NCBI GenBank assembly: GCA_023451855.1
Contig: JAEXXY010000431.1
Location: forward strand, 1-8,706
Length of the DNA stretch: 8,706 nt
Direction of reading: 5' to 3'
Source of the DNA: Actinomycetes bacterium
GTDB lineage: Bacteria; Actinomycetota; Actinomycetes; Actinomycetales; Dermatophilaceae
In this document: piece by piece, positions 1-8,234 of the stretch
Layout: each line of letters starts with the position of its first letter
Numbering within the stretch: the stretch's first letter is position 1
Made by a program: the position numbers and the translations under genes
The notes under the pieces: model-generated
What the model was told of the DNA's origin: nothing
Seen by the model: only the letters and a program-made list of their open reading frames with translations
The model's database searches: none

Positions 1-297
1 GTCGTGCCCGGACCGTTCACGCCGGCCGGGCCGCTCGGGCCGCTCGGGCCACTCCGCCCGCCGATCGGGCCGCTGTTCCCGCTCGTCGTCGTCGCGAGGG
101 CCGACCTCGTGCTCGCCGACATCCCGGTCGGGCTGCCGCTGTTCCCGGCCGACGGGCAGGTGCACGCCGTCCGGGTCAAGGGGCCGGCCGGGGCGCGGCG
201 CTACGCCGTCTGGTTCCCGGCGGTCGCTCCCCTCACCGTCGAAGTGGTCGTCGAGTCGCCGGACGGCCGCACCGCGCGCGCCACGAGCAGCCTCTGA
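1..297 (+). CDS. Hypothetical protein, 3' end (5' end outside window)
   Basis: I do not recognise this protein. The frame is open from the first base to a TGA at 295-297, and third codon positions are almost all G or C, which supports real coding. A GTG at position 4 could be a start, but nothing upstream is visible to show a ribosome site, so I treat the gene as cut by the window edge. The visible part begins with a low-complexity Gly-Pro-Leu stretch (repeated GPL units, about residues 8-25). A region rich in Val, Leu and Pro that could form beta strands follows, ending in a short charged tail. No catalytic motif or clear membrane helix is visible. It converges on katG, and a strong hairpin lies just downstream. 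Possibly a secreted or surface-associated domain, but this is a guess. Confidence 0.55.
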   Translation, partial: VVPGPFTPAGPLGPLGPLRPPIGPLFPLVVVARADLVLADIPVGLPLFPADGQVHAVRVKGPAGARRYAVWFPAVAPLTVEVVVESPDGRTARATSSL

Positions 298-304
298 GGG
301 CACG

Positions 305-343
305 CGCGAGGGCCCGGCACCGGGGTGGTGCCAGGCCCTCGCG
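305..343. terminator. Bidirectional hairpin terminator between the hypothetical gene and katG
   Basis: Two 17-base arms (305-321 and 327-343) pair with a single C-A mismatch around a five-base GGGGT loop. The hairpin lies between two convergent stop codons (297 on plus, 382 on minus), so it can serve both. There is no run of T on either side, which is common for terminators in GC-rich actinobacteria. The remaining bases to katG (344-381) show nothing else. Confidence 0.75.
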
Positions 344-381
344 GTCACTCGGGGCGCTGAGGCGGTCGACTCAGGCCGGAC

Positions 382-2658
<2,277 letters not shown>

Positions 2659-2688
2659 GAGTGGATCCTTCCGGGCTTCGTTGTCACT

Positions 2689-3117
2689 TCAGGCAATACG
2701 CGTGGTGGAGCAGTCGGGGCAGGTGCCCCAGTAGACGACCTCGGCCTGCTCGATGACGAAGCCGTGGTCGTCGGATGCCGTGAGGCAGGGAGCGTGGCCG
2801 ACGGCGCAGTCGACGTCGGCGATGGCGCCGCACGAACGGCACACGACGTGGTGGTGGTTGTCACCGACGCGCACCTCGTAGCGCGCGACGGAGCCAGCGG
2901 GCTGGATGCGTCGGAGCAGGCCGGCGTCGGTGAGGGCGCGCAGGACGTCGTAGACGGCCTGGTGGGAGACGTCTCCGGCGACCTCGCGGACGCGACGGAT
3001 CACCGAGTCGGTGTCGGCGTGGGGGTGGTCGCGCAGCACCTCCAGCACGGCGACGCGCTGGCGCGTGACGCGCAGGCTCGACCCGCGCAGCAGCTCCTCG
3101 ACGTCGGTCCCGGCCAT
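2689..3117 (-). CDS. furA: Fur-family transcriptional repressor FurA
   Basis: Metal-dependent dimeric repressor of the ferric-uptake-regulator family, of the type that controls the adjacent katG in mycobacteria and streptomycetes. The 142-residue product has an N-terminal winged helix (about residues 1-80, with LRVTRQRVAVLEVL and the recognition-helix segment VSHQAVYDVLRAL). The C-terminal metal-binding and dimerisation domain carries GDNHHHVVCRSCG (His88-90, Cys93, Cys96), and a second Cys pair (Cys133, Cys136) gives the expected structural zinc site. I chose the ATG at 3117 because residues from there align with the family, while the longer open frame upstream (to 3414) runs through the operator and lacks family character. 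There is no good Shine-Dalgarno site before 3117. A -10-like hexamer ends six bases upstream, so a leaderless message is likely, as reported for mycobacterial furA. It lies 30 bases before katG. Confidence 0.95.
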   Translation of the reverse strand: MAGTDVEELLRGSSLRVTRQRVAVLEVLRDHPHADTDSVIRRVREVAGDVSHQAVYDVLRALTDAGLLRRIQPAGSVARYEVRVGDNHHHVVCRSCGAIADVDCAVGHAPCLTASDDHGFVIEQAEVVYWGTCPDCSTTRIA

Positions 3118-3159
3118 GGTCGAAGTCTTTCGGGTTGTCTTGAACAAATCAAGTCTTGA
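3118..3159 (-). promoter_or_regulatory. furA-katG promoter and Fur-like operator
   Basis: Seen directly: three alternating half-sites at 3139-3159, read on plus as CTTGA-N5-TCAAG-N1-CTTGA, inside the only AT-rich patch of the region. On the minus strand TTGATT (3152-3147) and AAGACT (3129-3124) are exactly 17 bases apart, and six bases separate the second hexamer from the furA ATG. This predicts a transcript starting at or next to the start codon. The operator covers the -35, which fits autorepression by FurA. Overlapping half-sites are typical of Fur-family operators. The -10 match to TANNNT is imperfect (A for T at the first position), so the promoter assignment is an inference, while the repeat is certain. 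Confidence 0.65.
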
Positions 3160-3280
3160 CACCCACGTCTCACGCGGCGGCAGCGGTGGACCGGCGGCCC
3201 TTCTCGTACGATGCGTGGGACGGACGCACGTGTCCCGCACCGCCCGGACGCGGGCCACATCGCACATCCGGGGGCAGCAC
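3160..3280. other. Rest of the furA/FUSC divergent intergenic region
   Basis: No gene is visible here on either strand. A perfect TTGACA on plus (3156-3161) overlaps the last operator half-site but has no -10-like hexamer at 16-19 bases. A TACGAT (3207-3212, fits TANNNT) could be a -10 for the downstream membrane gene but lacks a good -35. An alternative GTG start for that gene lies at 3230. The promoter of the plus-strand gene therefore stays undefined. Confidence 0.4.
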
Positions 3281-4600
3281 GTGTCACCAGAGAACGGCAG
3301 CAGACAGTCCCCGCGAAGGCGTCTGGCCGCCTGGGCCTGGCCGGGCCACCCCGCCACGTGGCGCGAGGTGCCGGCACGGCTGGGACCGACCCTGGGCACG
3401 GCGCTGCGGCTCACGGCGGCCGCCGTGGCTGCCTACGTCCTGTCGCAGGTGGTCACGCCCGGCACCCCCGACCTCACAGGACCGCTCACGGCACTGCTGG
3501 TCGTGCAGGCCTCGGCCTTCTCGACGATCAGGATGGGCGCGGTCCGGGTCGGCGCCGTGCTGTCCGGGGTCCTCGTCGCCACCCTCCTGTCGACGTGGAT
3601 CGGCCTGACCTGGTGGAGCCTCGCCGCTGCGATCGCCGCGTCCCTGCTGCTCGCCAAGGTGCTGCGCCTGGGCGAGCAGGCGCTCGAGACGCCGATCAGC
3701 GCCATGCTGATCCTCGGCGTGAGCAACCACGACGTGGCGTCCGAGACCCGGATCCTCAACACGCTCATCGGCGCCGCGGTCGGGATCGCCTTCAACGTCG
3801 TCTACCCGCCGGCCATGCCGATCGCCCAGGCCCGGCAGTCCCTGCTGCGCGTCGTCGAGGCCGGGGCATCCGCCCTGGACCATGCCGCCGAGGCGCTCGA
3901 GGCCGGCCCGGTGAGCCGCGAGCAGGTCACGGCCTGGGTCGACCGGATCCGCTCGGCCAACCGCGAGGTCGCCCGGGCCACGGAGACGATCGGCCACCTC
4001 AAGGAGAGTCGTCGCTTCAACCCGCGCGCCCTGGGCACCGTCGACGTCGAGCCGGTGCTGGCCTCGGCGCTCGACACCCTCGAGCAGTGCCTGCTCGCCA
4101 TCCGGGCGCTCTTCACCCTCCTGCTCGCGGAGCTGCCTCCGCAGGGCACCCCAGAGGACCCCTACGGGGACGAGCTCCGCGCGGCCTTCGCCGTGGTCCT
4201 GCACGACACCGCCGACTGCCTGCGCGCCTTCGGCAGCTTCGTCATCGCCGAGTCGGAGGGACGGGAGGAAGACACCGAGAAGGCCCTCGCCGAGAGCCTC
4301 GACATCCTCCGTGAGACCCAGGCCATCCTCACCGAGCTCATCCTCGTGCGAGCCAGGGAGGACACCTCGTCGTGGCTCCTGCGCGGCTCGATCCTCGCCG
4401 CGGTCGAGCAGGTCCTGGCACGGCTCAACCTGGAGGACCGGGCCCGCGTGCACGAGCAGTGGAAGGAACAGCAGCGTCGCCGTCCACTGGCGCAGCTGCC
4501 CCGGATCGTCCACGACGCCCTGCCCCATCCGGACCGCCCCTACCCCCGCGGGCTCCAGCCGGGCCGCGGCCGGCGCCGCGGCCGGCCCGACCGGGGCTGA
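3281..4600 (+). CDS. FUSC / aromatic-acid-exporter (ArAE)-like membrane protein
   Basis: Probable inner-membrane protein of the FUSC/ArAE superfamily, whose studied members export aromatic acids and similar compounds; the substrate here is unknown. From the GTG at 3281 it has 439 residues. The N-terminal half (about 38-178) holds some six hydrophobic segments, including LGTALRLTAAAVAAYVLSQV, a segment near LTALLVVQASAF, two long ones around 88-128, and the motif TLIGAAVGIAFNVVYPP at the membrane exit. This last motif is typical of the family. The C-terminal half (about 180-410) is soluble, charged and helical, as in other ArAE proteins, and the tail is Arg/Gly/Pro-rich. The start is uncertain: GTG at 3281 has a G-rich stretch upstream, and GTG at 3230 is possible. 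It is divergent from furA across the FurA operator, so shared control is possible but unproven. The family call rests on topology and motif appearance, not on a search. Confidence 0.8.
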   Translation: MSPENGSRQSPRRRLAAWAWPGHPATWREVPARLGPTLGTALRLTAAAVAAYVLSQVVTPGTPDLTGPLTALLVVQASAFSTIRMGAVRVGAVLSGVLVATLLSTWIGLTWWSLAAAIAASLLLAKVLRLGEQALETPISAMLILGVSNHDVASETRILNTLIGAAVGIAFNVVYPPAMPIAQARQSLLRVVEAGASALDHAAEALEAGPVSREQVTAWVDRIRSANREVARATETIGHLKESRRFNPRALGTVDVEPVLASALDTLEQCLLAIRALFTLLLAELPPQGTPEDPYGDELRAAFAVVLHDTADCLRAFGSFVIAESEGREEDTEKALAESLDILRETQAILTELILVRAREDTSSWLLRGSILAAVEQVLARLNLEDRARVHEQWKEQQRRRPLAQLPRIVHDALPHPDRPYPRGLQPGRGRRRGRPDRG

Positions 4601-4614
4601 CCAGACCCGGGAGG

Positions 4615-4629
4615 GGGGCGGCCCGCCCC
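4615..4629. terminator. Short GC hairpin between convergent genes
   Basis: GGGGCG-GCC-CGCCCC forms a perfect six-pair stem with a three-base loop, between the stop of the FUSC-like gene (4600) and the stop of the ATL-VOC gene (4629-4631). A larger GC palindrome (around 4563-4585) lies just before it inside the 3' end of the FUSC-like coding region and may help. Neither has a T run. The position between convergent genes supports a terminator, but with low stringency. Confidence 0.45.
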
Positions 4630-5363
4630 TACTGGTCCGCCGCGACGAGCTCGACCTCGAAGCCCTCCCCGCTCTCGAGGTAGGCCGCGTAGTGCTGCGG
4701 GCCGCCGGCGTAGGGGTGCCGGTCGGCGAACATCAGCGACCACCCACCCTCGCCGCACGCGTCGACCAGGGCGTCGACCTCGGCACGCGAACCGCCATGG
4801 AAGGCAAGGTGGTTCAGCCCGGCGCGCGTGCGCTCGTGTCGACCCTTCTCGACGTCGGGGCCGCTCTCGACGACGACGTAGAGCGAGCCGAGCTCCCACG
4901 CCTGACCATGGCCCCAGTCGTCACCGAGGTGGTAGCCGAGCCGGCCGAGCAGCCAGCCCCACTCGCGCCCGGCCGCCACGATGTCCTCGACCCAGATCTC
5001 GACGTGGTGCAGCCCGCCTCGCGTGCCGGCACCGCCCCCACCCGGCGCGGACGCTCCCCCGAAGTCCCAGCGCGCCGCGCCCATGTCGGCCCGCCCGCCC
5101 TCGACGAGCCCGCGCACCATCGGCGTGCCCTCGGCGCGCCAGTGCTCGAGCGCCTCGTCCTCCAGGCCCTGCGGCGGGCGCCCGTCCGAACGGATGACCC
5201 GCCACCAGGGCACGTCGGAGCCGTACCGGCTCATGACCGAGCCGACCGTGCGCGGCCCCATGCCGCCGAGCCGCTTGGCGACGTCGCCGTAGGCGAGCAC
5301 ACGACCGGACGGGATCGACGCGACGAGCGATAGCACGCGGTCGGCGTGGTCCTCCAGAGCCAC
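4629..5363 (-). CDS. Alkyltransferase-like (ATL) domain fused to a VOC/glyoxalase-like domain
   Basis: A 244-residue two-domain protein. Residues 1-100 match the DNA-binding domain of O6-alkylguanine-DNA alkyltransferases: IPSGRVLAYGDVAKRLG, then PRTVGSVMSR with the Arg38 'finger', then PWWRVIRSDGRPP. The acceptor Cys of the PCHRV motif is Trp53, so the protein cannot accept an alkyl group. This is the mark of ATL proteins, which bind O6-alkylguanine and hand it to nucleotide excision repair. After a Gly/Ala/Pro linker (about 102-117), residues 118-242 form a VOC domain: LHHVEIWV with a candidate metal ligand at His119/120, GLNHLAF with His185, and a C-terminal GFEVELVA with candidate Glu236/238. 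The VOC substrate is unknown. The start is GTG at 5363, with AAAGGA about 6 bases upstream. It lies 89 bases after moeZ with no convincing terminator between, so co-transcription is plausible. ATL proteins are usually about 100 residues and stand alone, so the fusion is notable. Confidence 0.9.
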   Translation of the reverse strand: MALEDHADRVLSLVASIPSGRVLAYGDVAKRLGGMGPRTVGSVMSRYGSDVPWWRVIRSDGRPPQGLEDEALEHWRAEGTPMVRGLVEGGRADMGAARWDFGGASAPGGGGAGTRGGLHHVEIWVEDIVAAGREWGWLLGRLGYHLGDDWGHGQAWELGSLYVVVESGPDVEKGRHERTRAGLNHLAFHGGSRAEVDALVDACGEGGWSLMFADRHPYAGGPQHYAAYLESGEGFEVELVAADQ

Positions 5364-5452
5364 CGGGATCCTTTCGGGGGAGGGACGTTCAGGGGCAGCG
5401 TGCCAGACGCGTCGCCGGACGGACCGGCACGGACGGGGCGGGAGGGCTGGCC

Positions 5453-6631
5453 TCAGTATTCCGGCTGCGACGGGTCGATCTCGCGCACGTACGCCACGAC
5501 GCCACCGGAGACGTTCGCGACGTCGGAGAACCCCGCTCGCAGCGCGAGGCGGGTCGCCTCCGCGGACCGACCACCGACCTTGCAGTGGATGAGAACGCGT
5601 CGGTCACGGGGCAGCTGCTCGAACGCCTCGCCCGAGCGGAAGAGGTCGAGGTGGATCGCCACGGCCCCGGGGATGGCGGCGATGGCCCGCTCCTCCTCCC
5701 CACGCACGTCGACGAGCAGCGGCGGGGCGTCGCCGCGCAGCTCCTCGGCCATCTCCTGCACCGTGACGGCCGGCAGGGCGTCCTCGTCGTCGTGGGCCGC
5801 GCCGGGCACACCGCAGAACTGCACGTAGTCGATGAGCTCGGTGACCGTCGGCTCGTCACCGCAGACCGGGCAGTCGGGGTCACGGCGCACCGTCAGGGTG
5901 TCCCACGTCTGGCGCAGCGCGTCGTGCACGATCAACCGCCCGGTGAGCGGCTCGCCGATGCCGAGGAGCAGCTTGATCGCCTCGGTCGACTGCACCGACC
6001 CGACGGCCGCGCACAGCACGCCGAGCACGCCACCCTCGGCGCAGCTCGGCACCGTTCCGGGCGGCGGCGGGTCGGGGAAGACGCAGCGGTAGCAAGGCCC
6101 GTGCCCGGCCCACCACACCGACACCTGGCCGTCGAAGCGCAGGATCGAACCCCACACGTGCGGCTTGCCGAGCATGACGCAGGCGTCGTTGACGAGGTAG
6201 CGCGTCGGAAAGTTGTCGGTGCCGTCGACGACGAGGTCGTACCCCCCGATGATCTCGAGGGCGTTGGAGGAGTCGAGCGCGACGTCGTGGCGCACGACGG
6301 TGACGTGCGGGTTGACCCGGTGCACGGCCGCCTCGGCCGACTCGGTCTTCGGTCGGCCGATGTCCGCGTCGGAGTGGATGACCTGCCGGTGCAGGTTGGT
6401 GAGGTCGACGACGTCGGCGTCGACGACGCCGATGGTGCCGACGCCGGCCGCCGCGAGGTAGAGCAGCGCGGGCGACCCGAGACCGCCGGCACCGACGACG
6501 AGGACCCGCGCGGCGGCGAGCCGCTCCTGCCCCTCGAGGCGCACGTCGGGCAGCAGGACGTGCCGGGCGTACCGCGTCGTCTCCGCCTTGGACAGTGGGC
6601 GACCCGTCTTGACCAGCGGATCCGTCGACAT
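5453..6631 (-). CDS. moeZ: Adenylyltransferase/sulfurtransferase MoeZ (MoeBR)
   Basis: E1-like enzyme that adenylates the C-terminal Gly-Gly of small sulfur-carrier proteins (MoaD-, ThiS- or CysO-type) and then transfers sulfur to them, for molybdopterin and cysteine synthesis. The product has 392 residues, the length I recall for M. tuberculosis MoeZ. Residues 1-260 are the ThiF/MoeB domain: nucleotide loop GAGGLGSP (47-54), Asp71/Asp73, NLHRQ (79-83), Lys95, DGTDN (136-140) and the zinc Cys pairs CYRC (180/183) and CPVC (254/257). Cys197 in PSCAEGGVLG matches the Cys that ThiF/MOCS3 proteins use in the sulfur relay. Residues about 287-388 are a rhodanese domain with catalytic Cys350 in the CKVGGRS loop. 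The ATG at 6631 is preferred over longer in-frame extension to 6703 because MSTDPLV then leads straight into the family region. A -10-like TACGGT ends six bases upstream, so the message may be leaderless. It is divergent from the TetR gene. Confidence 0.95.
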   Translation of the reverse strand: MSTDPLVKTGRPLSKAETTRYARHVLLPDVRLEGQERLAAARVLVVGAGGLGSPALLYLAAAGVGTIGVVDADVVDLTNLHRQVIHSDADIGRPKTESAEAAVHRVNPHVTVVRHDVALDSSNALEIIGGYDLVVDGTDNFPTRYLVNDACVMLGKPHVWGSILRFDGQVSVWWAGHGPCYRCVFPDPPPPGTVPSCAEGGVLGVLCAAVGSVQSTEAIKLLLGIGEPLTGRLIVHDALRQTWDTLTVRRDPDCPVCGDEPTVTELIDYVQFCGVPGAAHDDEDALPAVTVQEMAEELRGDAPPLLVDVRGEEERAIAAIPGAVAIHLDLFRSGEAFEQLPRDRRVLIHCKVGGRSAEATRLALRAGFSDVANVSGGVVAYVREIDPSQPEY

Positions 6632-6660
6632 GCCATCACCGTACTGCTCGGTATGGTGAG
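6632..6660. promoter_or_regulatory. 24-bp dyad between moeZ and the TetR gene (candidate operator)
   Basis: Arms TCACCGTAC (6636-6644) and GTATGGTGA (6651-6659) are inverted copies with one mismatch, separated by TGCTCG. The dyad ends five bases before the moeZ ATG. On minus it contains TACGGT (6643-6638), six bases before that ATG. On plus it contains TATGGT (6652-6657), which also fits TANNNT and could be the -10 of the TetR gene. Size and symmetry fit a TetR-family operator that would cover both promoters. Binding by the neighbouring regulator is inferred from position only. Confidence 0.55.
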
Positions 6661-6723
6661 AAACGACACGGTCGTCTGCGCCCGCGGACGACGAGCACCA
6701 CACAGAGAGTGCCCCCAGGACGC

Positions 6724-7398
6724 ATGGCAGACGAGACCATCACGCCGGGCCGCGGACAGCGGCTCCCCCGCTCCGAGCGACGCGCCCAGCTGCTCGAGGC
6801 GGCGCTCGCCGTCTTCGTCGAGAACGGCTACCACGCCGCAGCGATGGACGACATCGCCGCGCGAGCCGGAGTGTCCAAGCCCGTTCTCTACCAACACTTC
6901 CCGGGGAAGCTCGAGCTCTACCTCGCCCTCATCGACCAGCACGCCGGCGAGCTCGAGCAGCTCGTCCGCGACGCGCTCGCCCTCTCCGACAACAAGGCCC
7001 GCATCAACACGATGACCCGCGCCTACTTCGACTTCGTCGGCAAGGAGGGTGCGGCCTTCCGCCTCATCTTCGAGTCCGACCTGGCCAACGAGCCGGCCGT
7101 GCGCGCCCGCCTCGACCAGATCGACCTCACCTGCGCCGAGGCGATGGCCGAGATCATCAGCAGCGAGACCTCGATGACGCGCGAGGAGGCCGTCCTCGTC
7201 GGCGTCGCCTTCGTCGGGCTCGCCCAGACGTCGGCGCGGCACTGGCTCACCCACGAGGCGAGCCTGTCCAAGGAGACGGCGGTGCGCATCACCGGTTCCC
7301 TGATCCGCCGCGGCTTCGGCGCCTTCCCCCGCTCCGCTGCGGGATCCGACGACGCGTCCGGCACGTCGCGGGAATCCGTCGGCAGCACCGCTGGTTAA
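6724..7398 (+). CDS. TetR-family transcriptional regulator
   Basis: DNA-binding repressor-type regulator of 224 residues. The N-terminal helix-turn-helix is typical (from the ATG: about residues 12-60): RRAQLLEAALAVFVENGYHAAAMDDIAARAGVSKPVLYQHFPGKLELYLALI, broken here only for description. The rest is a helical ligand-binding and dimerisation domain (about 65-205), followed by a Ser/Gly/Asp-rich tail with no evident structure. The ligand is unknown. The ATG at 6724 has AGGA only three bases upstream, rather close. A GTG at 6709 would add five residues (MPPGR) and cannot be excluded. Divergent from moeZ across a 24-bp dyad and followed by the DUF3107 gene, the same arrangement I recall in mycobacteria (Rv3208), so it is probably a core-genome regulator rather than an accessory drug-resistance repressor. 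Confidence 0.92.
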   Translation: MADETITPGRGQRLPRSERRAQLLEAALAVFVENGYHAAAMDDIAARAGVSKPVLYQHFPGKLELYLALIDQHAGELEQLVRDALALSDNKARINTMTRAYFDFVGKEGAAFRLIFESDLANEPAVRARLDQIDLTCAEAMAEIISSETSMTREEAVLVGVAFVGLAQTSARHWLTHEASLSKETAVRITGSLIRRGFGAFPRSAAGSDDASGTSRESVGSTAG

Positions 7399-7465
7399 GG
7401 TGGCCACAGGCGTTGGGTCACGGCCCGCGCACCACCGAAGGACGAACCGAGAAAGCAGGTTTGAC

Positions 7466-7690
7466 GTGGAGGTCCGCATCGGCGTGCAGAACGTGGCACG
7501 CGAGATCACCTTCGAGACGACGCTGAGCTCCGAGGAGCTCCTGGCGGCCGTCAAGGCCGCCCGCACGAGCGGCGACGTCCTCGAGCTCACCGACGACAAG
7601 GGTGGGCGCGTGCTCGTCCCCGTCGCGTCGCTCGGCTACGTGACGACCGGTGCCGAGCGTCGCAGCGGCGTCGGCTTCGGCGCCTCCTGA
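7466..7690 (+). CDS. DUF3107 family small protein (TB9.4-like)
   Basis: Small soluble protein of 74 residues, beginning MEVRIGVQNVAREITFET and ending in a GVGFGAS segment. The pattern (MEV-IG-, a middle LTD-GGR-LVP, then Y-T-GAERR-VGFG) is that of the actinobacterial DUF3107 family, whose mycobacterial member is Rv3208A/TB9.4. Its function is not known to me. I chose GTG at 7466 because the family starts with MEV-IG and an AGG lies six bases before it; the longer open frame from 7400 adds residues unlike the family. It sits 67 bases after the TetR gene. That gap holds a TAAGGT (7396-7401, overlapping the TetR stop) that fits TANNNT, so it may have its own promoter or be co-transcribed with the regulator. 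Confidence 0.88.
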   Translation: MEVRIGVQNVAREITFETTLSSEELLAAVKAARTSGDVLELTDDKGGRVLVPVASLGYVTTGAERRSGVGFGAS

Positions 7691-7749
7691 CCCCAGGCCC
7701 GGTCGAGCCGGTCACCGGCCGGATGGCGCCGCCCGGCGTCGTCCGGCCC

Positions 7750-7774
7750 TGAGCGGGTACGTACCGGGTACCGG
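7750..7774 (+). promoter_or_regulatory. Candidate general-stress sigma promoter elements (two GGGTAC)
   Basis: GGGTAC occurs at 7755-7760 and again at 7766-7771, eleven bases apart, 33-47 bases before the start of the first GlsB-like gene. The region also contains the palindrome GGTACGTACC (7756-7765). GGGTAT/GGGTAC is the -10 described for SigB/SigF-type general-stress sigma factors of actinobacteria. I do not see a clear GTTT -35 at 14-17 bases upstream, so this is a motif match without its partner. Dyad binding by another regulator is the alternative. The 117 bases between 7690 and 7808 hold no gene. Confidence 0.35.
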
Positions 7775-7807
7775 CCTCGAGGCCCCCCGCCCGGAGGAGG
7801 AGCCAGC

Positions 7808-8077
7808 ATGACCGCAACCCTCGTCGCGGCCCTCGTCGCGGGAGCCCTCATCGGTCCCGTCGCGCGCGCCGCACTGCCCGGCCGTCACGACACGAGCGTC
7901 ACCACGACCGTCGTGCTCGGCGCGTTCGGCGCCCTCGTCGGCGCCTGGATCTACAAGGCGGCCTCGGGCTCGCAGACGTCCGGCATCGACTGGACCTCGT
8001 TCCTCATCGGCGCGGTCGTCGCCGCAGCGCTCATCGTCGGCTACGGCATGGTCGCGAGCGACAGCCGGCGCCGCTGA
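7808..8077 (+). CDS. GlsB/YeaQ/YmgE-type small membrane protein (first copy)
   Basis: Small integral membrane protein of 89 residues, related to the GlsB/YeaQ/YmgE (transglycosylase-associated, PF04226-like) family, linked to stress responses in other bacteria; its biochemical role is not established. Three hydrophobic helices are visible at about 3-20, 33-49 and 64-82. The loop after the first carries the family signature R-x-x-LPG (Arg20...LPG 23-25), and the second is Gly-rich (VVLGAFGALVGAW). A polar Ser/Gly/Thr loop lies before helix three, and the tail is Arg-rich (SRRR), probably cytoplasmic. The ATG at 7808 has a strong GGAGGAGG site 6-8 bases upstream. It is more diverged from the family consensus than the second copy, so the assignment is somewhat weaker. 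Confidence 0.8.
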   Translation: MTATLVAALVAGALIGPVARAALPGRHDTSVTTTVVLGAFGALVGAWIYKAASGSQTSGIDWTSFLIGAVVAAALIVGYGMVASDSRRR

Positions 8078-8119
8078 CCCCGACCCCGGCGTTCGCCGCT
8101 GCGTGACAGCTCTCCCTGC

Positions 8120-8130
8120 GAGTGGGTACG
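8120..8130 (+). promoter_or_regulatory. Third GGGTAC element, upstream of the second GlsB-like gene
   Basis: GGGTAC at 8124-8129 on plus, about 137 bases before the second GlsB-like start, matches the two copies ahead of the first gene. A perfect TTGACA (8188-8193) lies nearer to the gene, but no -10 follows at 16-19 bases. If GGGTAC is a real -10, the gene would have a leader of about 130 bases. The -35 is again not clear. This is a weak call; the repetition of the motif is what makes it worth recording. Confidence 0.25.
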
Positions 8131-8234
8131 GGCGTGGCACAAGAATTCACCGTCACATCCACCACACCGGCCTCACGGGGTGGGACATTGACAGTGTCGC
8201 AACTGGTACCCGCGCACCAGCACGGGACGAAGCC

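Noticed and set aside
3118..3414. FurA start at 3414 giving a 241-residue protein
   Set aside because: The extra 99 residues are Arg/Pro-rich, run through the operator and intergenic region, and do not resemble the family. The ATG at 3117 gives the usual Fur length.
3284..4528. A 414-residue minus-strand frame opposite the FUSC-like gene
   Set aside because: Rich in Gly, Asp, Arg and Gln with no membrane or domain pattern, while the plus frame shows ordered hydrophobic helices and a family-type motif.
5414..5428. GCCGG-N5-CCGGC hairpin between moeZ and the ATL-VOC gene as a terminator
   Set aside because: Only five pairs with no supporting features. Such short GC inverted repeats are common in this composition, so I did not use it to split the two genes into separate transcripts.
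2660..6625. GGATCC recurring near start codons (about 2664, 5367 and 6618)
   Set aside because: Two copies are part of an AAGGA ribosome site and the third is inside moeZ. Spacing and flanks differ, so it does not look like a shared regulatory element.
5585..7599. Long frames on both strands over moeZ and the TetR gene (plus 5585-7015, minus 5932-7599)
   Set aside because: Their translations are repetitive and Arg/Ser/Pro/Ala-rich, lack family motifs, and overlap genes with complete catalytic or DNA-binding motifs. They are composition shadows.
8188..8193. Perfect TTGACA as a -35 for the second GlsB-like gene
   Set aside because: No TANNNT hexamer follows at 16-19 bases. The nearest TACCC-type sequence is only 13 bases away, so a housekeeping promoter is not supported.
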